A DNA stretch of 31,140 nt from a virus (IMGVR_UViG_3300037504_000994:1-31140); one strand, 5' to 3'; positions 14,795-21,883 are shown, numbered from the stretch's first letter. Notes: a model not told the origin generated them from the letters alone. Numbers and translations: made by a program.

Positions 14795-14838
14795 GAACGC
14801 ACGTTCCATTGACGCCGACCACCGACATGGCGTATACT
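14795..14838 (+). promoter_or_regulatory. SOS-boxed sigma-70 promoter of the moron gene
   Basis: GAACGCACGTTC (14795-14806) is a perfect GAAC-N4-GTTC box that fits the B. subtilis RNRY rule. Two bases later TTGACG (14809-14814) and, after 18 bases, TATACT (14833-14838) form a strong promoter, with a start expected near 14845. LexA bound there would cover the -35. Confidence 0.75.
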
Positions 14839-14844
14839 GTAGAT

Positions 14845-15010
14845 GAGCCTGCAGCTCACACACAGCCGAAAGTCGAATGCACATATTCCAAAGAAGCATG
14901 GTACAATGATCATGCAGGTCCCTGATCGGCGGCTTTCTCTGTGAGTTGCAGGCTCCGGAAAGTGCAGCGGTCGGGGATCTGTCTATGTTACAGAGCGAAG
15001 GAGCCTGCAA
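14845..15010 (+). ncRNA. Structured leader with alternative hairpins (possible RNA switch)
   Basis: Segment A (14845-14860, GAGCCTGCAGCTCACA) can pair with segment B (14940-14955) over 16 bases with one G-U. The last 11 bases of B, TTGCAGGCTCC (14946-14956), can instead pair perfectly with segment C, GGAGCCTGCAA (15000-15010). C contains the Shine-Dalgarno sequence and ends at the base before the ATG. A:B would leave translation open; B:C would close it. A begins at the predicted transcript start. Smaller hairpins, GCATG/CATGC (14896-14915) and TCTGT/ACAGA near 14980, lie inside the loops. A possible inner promoter, TACAAT (14902), would give an RNA without A. Confidence 0.55.
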
Positions 15011-15322
15011 ATGCCTACACACTCTGACCCACCCGCGGATGCGTCCGCACCGGAAGCCGACCTGCCCCGAGAGCAGATCCTCACGATGACCCTGGGCGAA
15101 TACCTCGCCCATATGGGCCGCAACGAAACGATCTGCCGCCGCAACCATTTCACCGGCGCCGTCCTCGCCGCCCTGGAGCAGACGCCCCTGGGCGAATGGC
15201 CCGAGACCGTCGCCCACGCCGTCACCGTCAGCGTCCAACAAGCCGCCGTCGACCATCCTGATCCTCAGTATCTCCTCTGGGAAATCGGCCGCGCCATCGT
15301 CGTTGCCTCCATCGAGCTCTAG
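15011..15322 (+). CDS. Plus-strand moron gene inside the tail operon, unknown function
   Basis: This is a 103-aa protein (MPTHSDPPADASAPEADLPR...). It is the only gene on the plus strand within the 26-kb late region, inserted between tape measure and hub. It has its own promoter, LexA-type box, structured leader and terminator, the defining layout of a moron. The first ~20 residues are disordered; residues 25-103 look like a compact helical domain (LTMTLGEYLAHMGRNETICR, WPETVAHAVTVSVQQAA, YLLWEIGRAIVVASIEL). No signal peptide or clear membrane segment is present. The start has GAAGGAG eight bases upstream. The family is unknown. Control suggests a product made on DNA damage and tuned by RNA structure; anti-host, anti-repressor or exclusion functions are all open. 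Confidence 0.7.
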   Translation: MPTHSDPPADASAPEADLPREQILTMTLGEYLAHMGRNETICRRNHFTGAVLAALEQTPLGEWPETVAHAVTVSVQQAAVDHPDPQYLLWEIGRAIVVASIEL

Positions 15323-15328
15323 CCCCAC

Positions 15329-15362
15329 GCCCCTCCCCCGCATATCGACGTGGGGGAGGGGC
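15329..15362. terminator. Bidirectional terminator-like hairpin after the moron gene
   Basis: GCCCCTCCCCC (15329-15339) pairs with GGGGGAGGGGC (15352-15362), an 11-bp perfect stem with a 12-base loop. It lies between the convergent ends of the moron gene and the tape measure gene. No T-tract follows on either strand. Confidence 0.7.
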
Positions 15363-15378
15363 CCTTCGTCTGTCCGCA

Positions 15379-16950
15379 TCACCGCAGCCGTGCTCCCCGC
15401 AGGATCCCGCGATCCTCCAACTCCCGGATCACCCGCTGGGCCGTCGCGCCGGGGCTTCCCGCGTCCGGAATCACGATATCGCCGTTCCACACCGACCCAC
15501 CGTTGTTCACCGTGCCCCCACCGCCGCCCGTCAGCGGCGTAATAAAGACCCCGGATGACGTCGCCCGCATAAACTCAGGCTGCCCGCCCTCTCCGACCAC
15601 GCCCGTCCGGCCCGCCGGCAGGAACCCGCCCGTCGCGAATCCTCGGCTATATGCCCCACCGGTGATATCATCCATAAACTCCTCGCGACCACCGGCGCGC
15701 TCCTGGCGCACCTTCATCAACATCTCAATCTCCAGCCGGGTGGGAACGTCGTTCAGTGCATCGCGAATCCTGTTGATCGCATCGCGAACCCGGTCGCCCT
15801 GGCTGGCTGTTTCCTGCATCGAATCCCGCAGCTTGCTTTGATTGTCCAAAAACGCCGATGTCGCGGCTTCCGAATCCATCAGCGCTTGGTTATATTGATC
15901 GTGCGCGACAGCCGTGTCGCTGGTTCCGTTTGCCAGATCCCGCTGTACCCTGGCCACCACGCTGTTAGTTTCCGCGTAACGCTCTGCCAATCCGGTATAC
16001 CGTTGCGTTTCCGCGCTCACAGCCTGCAAACGGCCCTCAATGTCGTCTAAACCGACGCGGCTTTCTCCCCAGATTGTTCGGGTGCGATTCATCATTGAGT
16101 TGTAATGCGCCTGGCTGGCCGCCGCGTCACCGAATATCCGTGCATAATCGTTGATCGCCGACTGTTGATCGTTGACCTCCCGCGTCACTTTTGCGATCCC
16201 CCTGGCCATCGTGCCCAATATTGGGGCGAATCCACGACCCAACTCCGACTTTAGGTCGGCCCACGCGGCTTTAGCCTGCAGCACCGATGTGACGTTATCC
16301 TCGACGGTGCCATCCAGTTTCTCATATTTCTCATTCATCAACTCCAAGATCGCAGTGTCGAACGCCTCGTTAGCGTCCATTCCCGCATCCTTAAGCTCTT
16401 GAATGCGCTCCGTAGCCTCCTCGACGCCGATGCCGAAACTGTCGACTCGGGCCAGGGAGTCATTTGACATCATGATTTGAAACTGCTGCATCGTTCCGCC
16501 GAAGCGCCCGCCCAGCGCGTCGACGTTGCGCGTGATATCCGCGATGCCCTCCGCGCTGTCGGCCAGCCCCAGCGCCATCAGGTTGGTGGCGTCTTCCATC
16601 AACTGGGCCTCGCTGCGCGTGTAGAGCGTTGCCTCCTGGAGCTGATCGAGCATTATTGTCGCGCGCTGGCTACCGCCCGCGATGCGTTCAAAGGAACGCT
16701 CGGAGCGTTCGGCTTGCGCGCCGAGCTCGGCCAACTCCACAGTGACCTGTGCTACCTTCCTGGCCGCAGCTACAGCGCCGATGGCCTTGAGCGTGTTGGT
16801 GAGCTTGGTGAAACCGTCGTCGGCTTGACGAGACCCAGCGTCTGCCTTGCGCGTCACATCGTCAAGTCCCTGTAACTCCTGCTTGGCATCCTGGATGTCG
16901 CGGGTAGCCTCATCCAGCATACTCAATATGATCTCGACCCTACTCGCCAT
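15379..16950 (-). CDS. Tape measure protein (short)
   Basis: This is a 523-aa protein that sets tail length and is threaded through the tube. The N-terminus (MASRVEIILSMLDEATRDIQ) and the long helical stretches with Ala/Gln/Glu heptads are typical. The C-terminal Gly-rich segment (GGAYSRGFATGGFLPAGRTG, EGGQPEFMRATSSGVFITPL) is a hallmark of tape measure C-termini. It follows two tail-assembly chaperones, as expected, overlapping the second by 11 bases. It is short for the family; at about 0.15 nm per residue it predicts a tail of roughly 80 nm. Confidence 0.85.
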   Translation of the reverse strand: MASRVEIILSMLDEATRDIQDAKQELQGLDDVTRKADAGSRQADDGFTKLTNTLKAIGAVAAARKVAQVTVELAELGAQAERSERSFERIAGGSQRATIMLDQLQEATLYTRSEAQLMEDATNLMALGLADSAEGIADITRNVDALGGRFGGTMQQFQIMMSNDSLARVDSFGIGVEEATERIQELKDAGMDANEAFDTAILELMNEKYEKLDGTVEDNVTSVLQAKAAWADLKSELGRGFAPILGTMARGIAKVTREVNDQQSAINDYARIFGDAAASQAHYNSMMNRTRTIWGESRVGLDDIEGRLQAVSAETQRYTGLAERYAETNSVVARVQRDLANGTSDTAVAHDQYNQALMDSEAATSAFLDNQSKLRDSMQETASQGDRVRDAINRIRDALNDVPTRLEIEMLMKVRQERAGGREEFMDDITGGAYSRGFATGGFLPAGRTGVVGEGGQPEFMRATSSGVFITPLTGGGGGTVNNGGSVWNGDIVIPDAGSPGATAQRVIRELEDRGILRGARLR

Positions 16951-17218
16951 AGATCTCCCTCAGCCGTAGCACTTCCATTTTGATCTTCCAAAACTCCGGA
17001 TTCTGCTCAGCCCACGCCGCCCAGTTCGTCGCCGTCCGAAACGACCGCATCGCGTTGTACGTGTTGGCCGCCGCCGTCATCCGCCGCAGCGTGCCGAGCC
17101 CCGCGCCCGCCGGCCCGAAGACCGCCGCGGCCCCGTAGGCGTCGGCGTGCCAGGCCATCTCCAGCTCCGGCGGCGGCGGACCGTGGCCTTCACCGCAGGC
17201 CGCCGCCGCCAGAATCAT
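16940..17218 (-). CDS. Tail assembly chaperone, second reading frame (gpT-like)
   Basis: This is a 92-aa frame between the G-like chaperone and the tape measure. Its ATG (17218) overlaps the upstream stop as ATGA and lies in the -1 frame relative to it, the same relation as lambda G and T. It could be translated separately by coupling or as a -1 frameshift extension of the upstream gene. The C-terminus (TATNWAAWAEQNPEFWKIKM) is aromatic and helical, similar to T-like extensions that bind the tape measure. The start by itself has no strong ribosome-binding site. Confidence 0.65.
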   Translation of the reverse strand: MILAAAACGEGHGPPPPELEMAWHADAYGAAAVFGPAGAGLGTLRRMTAAANTYNAMRSFRTATNWAAWAEQNPEFWKIKMEVLRLREIYGE

Positions 17219-17631
17219 TCCCCCGGCACCTCGTGCGCTGCCACGAAGGCTTCGTTCCACATCTCCGCCAACCGCGTGATCGTCGGTGGGTGTAGCTCGC
17301 CCACCTCGTCTTCGGCGATCCCCGCGACCCATCCGCAGCGCACCAGGATCCGCACCGTGTTGCCGTTACGCTCCGGTACGGAGACCGCCAGCCGGTTCCG
17401 CGCCGTCTGGTTCAGCACCTCGCGGCTCAGCGTCTGGAACTGCTCATCCCTTAACTTAACCTTAGCGGACCGCAGACCGCGCACGAAGTCCACGGCCAGC
17501 TCGATGACCTCGCGGTCGGCGCGCCCTTGCTGCATCTCGCGATCCGCCGCGAAATACCGCTCGATGTCGCCCTGCCGCAGATCCTCCGGAATCTCCACCT
17601 GCAGCGTGTAGTCTCCGTCAGTGATCTTCAT
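17215..17631 (-). CDS. Tail assembly chaperone (gpG-like)
   Basis: This is a 138-aa protein with AGGTGA upstream of the ATG. An N-terminal beta segment (KITDGDYTLQVEIPEDL) is followed by a helical body. It sits between the tail tube gene and the tape measure and ends in an ATGA overlap with a small -1 frame, the classic G/GT position. Near its stop is the run CCGGGGGAATGA, a possible slip site, although not a canonical X-XXY-YYZ heptamer. The gene contains a weak copy of the 27-bp palindrome at 17445. Confidence 0.65.
   Translation of the reverse strand: MKITDGDYTLQVEIPEDLRQGDIERYFAADREMQQGRADREVIELAVDFVRGLRSAKVKLRDEQFQTLSREVLNQTARNRLAVSVPERNGNTVRILVRCGWVAGIAEDEVGELHPPTITRLAEMWNEAFVAAHEVPGE
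17445..17471. repeat. 27-bp dispersed palindrome, degenerate copy 6
   Basis: Arms CATCCCTTAA and TTAGCGGACC flank the spacer CTTAACC. The right arm is good (9 of 10) and the left poor (5 of 10). It is inside the G-like gene but falls where the regular spacing predicts a copy. Confidence 0.5.
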
Positions 17632-17638
17632 CCGTCAC

Positions 17639-18097
17639 CTACGTCGCGATGGTGCTCTTGGTGATCGAGGCCGCCATCACGGCGAAGCTCACCGCAATCG
17701 GCTGCGCATCCTCAGCGTCCACGGGCGGGTACTGGAACTGGCTCAGCTTGGTCGCACCGGTGGCATACTGGAAATCGCCGCCGGACCCACCCGCCGGGCT
17801 CCAGCGCAGGTAGACCGCGCCGCCGCCCGCCGTCTCGTGCTGTGCTCTCAGCACCTCAAATCCATCGGTGGCCTCTTCGGTGTAGAGAATGTTCACCGTG
17901 ATCTCGACCGGTTCGCGTTTACCGAACGTGATAACAGCGGTGTCGCCGTCGTGCGTGTAGCGCACGCCCGAGGCGCGCGTCTGCGGCGGCAATTGCACGC
18001 TCTGCTCGTGACCGGAGATGTCCGTCCACACTGATCCATTGGTGGAGATTTCCACCTGAGCGGCAGCGCCGCTCATTTCATTCGTCGTCTGTGTCAT
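17639..18097 (-). CDS. Major tail (tube) protein
   Basis: This is a 152-aa protein with AGGAGG six bases before the ATG, overlapping the upstream gene by 20 bases. The beta-rich sequence (AAQVEISTNGSVWTDISGHE, VRYTHDGDTAVITFGKREPV, EITVNILYTE, QPIAVSFAVMAASI) and the place just before the chaperones and tape measure fit a siphovirus tail tube subunit. It is short for the family but within the range of single-domain tube proteins. Confidence 0.75.
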   Translation of the reverse strand: MTQTTNEMSGAAAQVEISTNGSVWTDISGHEQSVQLPPQTRASGVRYTHDGDTAVITFGKREPVEITVNILYTEEATDGFEVLRAQHETAGGGAVYLRWSPAGGSGGDFQYATGATKLSQFQYPPVDAEDAQPIAVSFAVMAASITKSTIAT

Positions 18098-18377
18098 CTA
18101 TATCCTCCTCAACCTGTGATGTGACCTCGCCGGACACAATGACCTTCTCCGTAAAGCCGTCCGTTATGGACGACTCCCAATCCAACACCGGCTCCGTCGC
18201 CGGTGCCGCTTCCCGCCCCTCGCCTCTGGGCAGATCTACCCAGGGCGTGATGCACCGCTTTTCCAAAAGGATCTGTGAGATCTCCCCGTCCAGCGCGATC
18301 ATCTCCCCGCGCTCGTAGTACCGATTCTGCGAGGGACTGTACAGCCTACTTAGCACGCGCCATTTAGCCGTCGGCAT
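18078..18377 (-). CDS. Small neck/tail-region protein
   Basis: This is a 99-aa protein with AAGGAG upstream of the ATG. The first ~45 residues form a small beta-rich fold (MPTAKWRVLSRLYSPSQNRY, YERGEMIALDGEISQILLEK) seen in small phage proteins next to the tail tube gene. The rest is disordered and acidic (EVTSQVEEDIDDTDDE). The precise role is unknown; it is coupled to the tail tube gene by a 20-base overlap. Confidence 0.55.
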   Translation of the reverse strand: MPTAKWRVLSRLYSPSQNRYYERGEMIALDGEISQILLEKRCITPWVDLPRGEGREAAPATEPVLDWESSITDGFTEKVIVSGEVTSQVEEDIDDTDDE

Positions 18378-18386
18378 AACATCTCC

Positions 18387-18806
18387 TTATCCGTGGCCCT
18401 CGATCTGAGCCACCACACCCCAGTAGGCGCCCCCGGCGATCTCCACGATCTGATTTCCGCCGCGGATCGACCAGGTCACCGTAGATTTCCCGATATTCAC
18501 CGTAGAAATGGCGTCTGCGAGCGCGTCGTCCAGCGCGTCGGCCAGCGTCTGCACATCAGCGTAGTTCGACGGCTGCGTCGACTGCCCCACGGGCTCGATC
18601 ACGACCCAGTAATCAACCCGCGTCGTGGGCCAGCCCCCGTGGGTCTTGGACGTCATCGGTCCCTGCTCCCGCGTAAATCCCCACGGGAACGACGCCGGTA
18701 GATCCGAGGTGTTCAGCGACACCGGCGGATGCGTGTATTGGCGCACCACGCCCGATACGCTCAGGCTGCTGGCCACGGCCGTAATTATCTCTGCGATCGT
18801 CGTCAT
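18387..18806 (-). CDS. Probable tail terminator / tail completion protein
   Basis: This is a 139-aa protein. Its ATG overlaps the stop of the connector gene (ATGA) and has GGAGG upstream. The sequence MTTIAEIITAVASSLSVSGV, followed by a beta-rich middle (RVDYWVVIEPVGQSTQPSNY) and a helix (ADALDDALADAIST), resembles gpU-like tail terminators and minor tail proteins found between connector and tube genes. The call rests mostly on gene order and fold pattern. Confidence 0.55.
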   Translation of the reverse strand: MTTIAEIITAVASSLSVSGVVRQYTHPPVSLNTSDLPASFPWGFTREQGPMTSKTHGGWPTTRVDYWVVIEPVGQSTQPSNYADVQTLADALDDALADAISTVNIGKSTVTWSIRGGNQIVEIAGGAYWGVVAQIEGHG

Positions 18807-19390
18807 ACCAGCCTCCGGTAGGGATCCAAAACCACCTTCACGTCCTTCGGCATCCCTTGCGGCACCGTCATCACGCCGGCCGACGGCATGGCTGTCACGT
18901 CGAAGATCTGCGCGTCTTTCTGCCGGTAGTAGTACGACGCCAGCCGGATACAGGCGTGCACGATGTCCGCCGGCGGCGTCACCGAGTAGCCCCACCACCC
19001 CGTCACTGTGATCCCATCTTCCGGATCGTCGGTGTAATCCCACGACTCCGAGGATGACGATGCTAATTTGACCGCATAATACGGCGTTTCGTTGCGCGGC
19101 TTCGTGTGGTAGTCGGTGGTCTCCAGCGTCGTCCCGCCGCTGCCGTCATCCGCGTTGGTCACAATCGACGTGATCTGGCAGAGATCCTCGTCGAAAAAGA
19201 GCGTGCGCTCGACCGTGTCCACGCCCACGGTGAAATACCGCGTGCTGTCAGATCCCACCTTGAAGATGCGATCCGTGTAGGTCTCGATAGCCTTCTGTGC
19301 CCGGTCGATCAGGTCGTCGATCAGGTCGTCGTCCGTGGCCTCGCTGATGCCCAAATACGTTTTGACCTGCGCCTTCGTGCAATAGGCCAT
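18803..19390 (-). CDS. Head-tail connector (gp6/gp15-like adaptor)
   Basis: This is a 195-aa protein with AGGAGG before the ATG; the preceding stop overlaps as TGATG. The opening (AYCTKAQVKTYLGISEATDD, then DLIDDLIDRAQKAIETYTDR) is characteristic of the phage head-tail connector family that forms the ring beneath the portal. A beta-rich insertion fills the middle, and IVHACIRLASYYYRQKDAQI is the conserved C-terminal helix. In most HK97-like phages this gene follows the capsid gene closely; here four sugar- and sulfate-modifying genes lie between. Confidence 0.8.
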   Translation of the reverse strand: MAYCTKAQVKTYLGISEATDDDLIDDLIDRAQKAIETYTDRIFKVGSDSTRYFTVGVDTVERTLFFDEDLCQITSIVTNADDGSGGTTLETTDYHTKPRNETPYYAVKLASSSSESWDYTDDPEDGITVTGWWGYSVTPPADIVHACIRLASYYYRQKDAQIFDVTAMPSAGVMTVPQGMPKDVKVVLDPYRRLV

Positions 19391-20118
19391 CAATCCTCCT
19401 CGTCCTCACCGTCAATCCGCAGTGTGAGGAACTCGTACTCGTAGGGATTGCCCTGACCGTCGTCCACCACGGGCCAGACGATCCGCGGGCTGGGATTCAG
19501 CGTAATGTGACCGCAGCGCACGCCGAAGTCGTGCGCCTGCATGAACCCGTGCGCCTCGCAGTCCATCGCCAGATACCAATCGTTGGCCGCGCCTTCCTTG
19601 ACGCGCCGGAAGTTCACCTTTTCCAGCACGTTCCGCCAGATCAGCGTGCACCCCAGCCCCACGCCCGCGGTCCGGCCCACCTTGCCCCAGTATTCCGCGC
19701 GTTTCTCGTAGTCGTCGCTGATGTAAGTGCCCTTGCGGCTATTGACCTCCTCGAAGGCCAGCCAGCGATGCTGTCCGTGCCGTGAGCAATAAAGCCCATA
19801 GGCCACGTCCGCCGGGATGCGCGTCAGCCGCTGCAACGCCAGCGGCGGCACGATCATATCGCTCTCCACCGTGAACATCGCGTCGTAGCCGCCTACCAAC
19901 GCCATCCACCGCGCCTCCTGGTACTTCGCCAACACCTCGTTGTAAGCCGTCTCCCGGTCCACCGGCCCGTGGTCCGCGCGCCCGAAGACGATGTCCATCG
20001 GCACGTCCCAGTTCAGCCGGAAGATGCTTTCCAGCGTCCTGCCGAACACAATCGGATGCACCGGATGCAGAGGACAATACAGTAGGATCTTTGGATGATC
20101 AGGATGCTCGATATCCAT
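19390..20118 (-). CDS. Glycosyltransferase (GT-A fold) 3
   Basis: This is a 242-aa protein from ATG 20118; a longer upstream frame has no better start. KILLYCPLHPVHPIVFGRTL begins the nucleotide-sugar fold, and FTVESDMIVPP (ESD at 85-87) is the DxD-type metal site at the expected place. NDWYLAMDCEAHGFM (~200) resembles the C-terminal catalytic segment of GT2-like enzymes. It overlaps the sulfotransferase gene by 20 bases and the connector gene by one, so it is made together with head proteins. Confidence 0.7.
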   Translation of the reverse strand: MDIEHPDHPKILLYCPLHPVHPIVFGRTLESIFRLNWDVPMDIVFGRADHGPVDRETAYNEVLAKYQEARWMALVGGYDAMFTVESDMIVPPLALQRLTRIPADVAYGLYCSRHGQHRWLAFEEVNSRKGTYISDDYEKRAEYWGKVGRTAGVGLGCTLIWRNVLEKVNFRRVKEGAANDWYLAMDCEAHGFMQAHDFGVRCGHITLNPSPRIVWPVVDDGQGNPYEYEFLTLRIDGEDEED

Positions 20119-20725
20119 AATGCCGCGCCAGCTCCTTAATGTCTCGATAGAGAGGCGTTGCCGCCTCAACGTCTTCCCACGTCACCGCCCTATGCTCCCT
20201 GTGATGTACATCCGTAGAAAGCCCGTCCAAAATCGCCGTTGCCGCTTGTTCTGCTAATAATGAGTTAGTGGACCTGACATATCCCATCCACATCTCCCAT
20301 ACCTCATTCAGAGATTCGATGCGATACGTGTACGCAGCCTGATGCTCGCATAGCTCATTCCACCGCAGCCAATACTCCGCTGCCCTGCGCAGCACCGGCG
20401 CTCCCCGGTCCACGTCGATGTGTTTGCACGTCCAGTCCCACGAGATCGGCTGTGCCGTCGTCAGGCTGCCGATGGTAGCCAGCGGCTCCCGAACCTGGTG
20501 CAGCACGATATTGAACATAGGATACGGTCCCTGCTGATGGTAAGGCGGATATTTGCTGTCCGTAACCGCCCATAAACTCGACACAATGCCGTCCCGTCCC
20601 AGTCGCTCGTGTCCCACGTCCAGGCCCAGCCGTTGCAGCACGCGCGCGATGTACAGCGTCCCGCTGCGACCGCAGCCCGTGACCAGGATCACAGCCGGCC
20701 CCGTTCCCGCAGCCACGCCGCGCAT
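20099..20725 (-). CDS. Sulfotransferase-like protein
   Basis: This is a 208-aa protein. VTGCGRSGTLYIARVLQRLG (residues 16-34) matches the 5'-phosphosulfate-binding P-loop of PAPS-dependent sulfotransferases. HQVREPLATIGSL (76-88) matches the 3'-phosphate-binding motif (R-x-P-x-x-x-x-x-S). It is shorter than most family members but holds both PAPS motifs. It probably transfers sulfate to a sugar or protein, most simply a glycan made by the three neighbouring glycosyltransferases. It overlaps both neighbours and contains copy 7 of the 27-bp palindrome. A simple nucleotide-binding P-loop protein is the alternative. Confidence 0.7.
   Translation of the reverse strand: MRGVAAGTGPAVILVTGCGRSGTLYIARVLQRLGLDVGHERLGRDGIVSSLWAVTDSKYPPYHQQGPYPMFNIVLHQVREPLATIGSLTTAQPISWDWTCKHIDVDRGAPVLRRAAEYWLRWNELCEHQAAYTYRIESLNEVWEMWMGYVRSTNSLLAEQAATAILDGLSTDVHHREHRAVTWEDVEAATPLYRDIKELARHYGYRAS
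20248..20274. repeat. 27-bp dispersed palindrome, copy 7 (in sulfotransferase gene)
   Basis: Arms GTTCTGCTAA and TTAGTGGACC flank the spacer TAATGAG. It lies inside the coding sequence and encodes VRSTNSLLAEQ. Both arms are well conserved (9 and 8 of 10) although the position is coding. Confidence 0.75.
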
Positions 20726-21339
20726 ACCGCGTCCCGTTCCTGATAATGCTCCGGGCGGAACTCATAGCCCACGCCGAACCGCTCCAACGTCTCCAGTCGG
20801 CGCGATAGCTCCCGACTGACCCAGTGGACGGCCTCTCCGTCGCCGATATCCAGGCTCCAGTAGATGTCCGATGCCGACGGGTGCTGTGGTATTTTGGCCC
20901 GGCGCACCGTCTCCCGCCGGAAGAGCTGGAAGTGGCCCTTCAGAATCGCGGCCCAGCCGTCCCGGTCGACGATGTCCGGTCGATAGTGCGGAGGCTCAAT
21001 CTGCAATCCCCTGCCCGCCACGCCCAGCAGGTTGCTCACGCATTTCCGCATGTGCAGCGAGATCGCGTCTTCCAGGAACGTATCGTCGCCCAGCAAGAAA
21101 TCGTCGTCCTGAAACATCCCCCAGGGCGTCTCGATCCGGCCGGCGACCACGTACCGCGCCCACTCCCCGGCGTTCCACGGAATCGCGATCAGCCGGTCGG
21201 CGCCGAAGTCCTCGAAGCCGTCATTGTTGATGAGCCAGATCTCCACATCAACCGTCTGCGCTCTCAGAGCCTCGATGATCCACGGCAGATTGGCCTTGCG
21301 CTTCCACGACAAAAGCACGGCAGTCACATCAGATATCAT
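20689..21339 (-). CDS. Glycosyltransferase family 2-like 2
   Basis: This is a 216-aa protein from ATG 21339, with GAGGAG upstream. TAVLLSWKRKANLPWIIEAL is the typical GT2 opening (beta-1 and alpha-1), IWLINNDG the second strand, and MFQDDDFLL (DDD at 78-80) the metal- and nucleotide-binding site. The C-terminal half (HFQLFRRETVRRAKIPQHPS, ASDIYWSLDIGDGEAVHW) follows GT2 enzymes with an acidic catalytic segment. It overlaps the first glycosyltransferase by 11 bases and the sulfotransferase by 37, indicating coordinated synthesis. Confidence 0.78.
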   Translation of the reverse strand: MISDVTAVLLSWKRKANLPWIIEALRAQTVDVEIWLINNDGFEDFGADRLIAIPWNAGEWARYVVAGRIETPWGMFQDDDFLLGDDTFLEDAISLHMRKCVSNLLGVAGRGLQIEPPHYRPDIVDRDGWAAILKGHFQLFRRETVRRAKIPQHPSASDIYWSLDIGDGEAVHWVSRELSRRLETLERFGVGYEFRPEHYQERDAVCAAWLRERGRL

Positions 21340-21883
21340 CCGGCGCTCCTCTGCTGATCCGCTGCACGGCGACCAGGATCTCGTCCAGCCAGACGACGCG
21401 CGGATCTCGCTGCCACATCGCGTCCAAAAACGCGAAGTCCCCCACCGTGGGCTGCCCGAAGTGGGCGATGTCGCGCTTGTACCAGTCCGCGCGGGTGATG
21501 AAGTCAAAGGATCCGATTTTACACCTCACCGGTGCTTCACCCCACGACGCTGTGTGAGGCAAAATCCCCAGCTCGCCGTGATCGCCGCGATAGATGACGA
21601 TGTGCGGCTGATCGTGCTCTCTCACCGTCCGTTTGAGCATCGCAACGGCATCCCTGCGCAGCAAAACGTCATCATCGTCGAGAATCAACACGTAATCCCC
21701 TGAGATACCGTCTGCGTGCGCCGCCAGGGCCTTATTCGCCCACTCGACGCCTCTGCCGACCTCATCCACGATAACCACGTGCTCGAAGTCCAGATCTGTC
21801 TGTGCGCACAGGCTCGCCGTGTGTCGCGCGTACAGCGTCGGTCGGCTTGCCATATGGCGTGTCACGATGCTCAAGAAAGGCAT
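21329..21883 (-). CDS. Glycosyltransferase family 2-like 1
   Basis: This is a 184-aa protein. ATG 21883 has AGGAGG four bases upstream; the longer frame would start inside the hairpin. FLSIVTRHMASRPTLYARHT opens the GT2 fold, EWANKALAAHADGISGDYVL precedes ILDDDDVLL (DDDD at 69-72), the DxD site. The C-terminus (DFAFLDAMWQRDP) is acidic as in GT2 catalytic segments. It is the first of four coupled modification genes and directly follows a strong hairpin that separates them from the capsid genes. It is compact, at the small end of the family. Confidence 0.8.
   Translation of the reverse strand: MPFLSIVTRHMASRPTLYARHTASLCAQTDLDFEHVVIVDEVGRGVEWANKALAAHADGISGDYVLILDDDDVLLRRDAVAMLKRTVREHDQPHIVIYRGDHGELGILPHTASWGEAPVRCKIGSFDFITRADWYKRDIAHFGQPTVGDFAFLDAMWQRDPRVVWLDEILVAVQRISRGAPDDI

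Noticed and set aside
15329-15362. Hairpin as a standard rho-independent terminator with T-tract
   Set aside because: There is no T-run on either side; it is kept as a terminator-like hairpin with reduced confidence only because of its position between convergent genes.
14792-15490. Minus-strand open frame across the moron region
   Set aside because: It covers a promoter, leader and terminator of the plus strand, has no ribosome-binding site and shows low-complexity composition.
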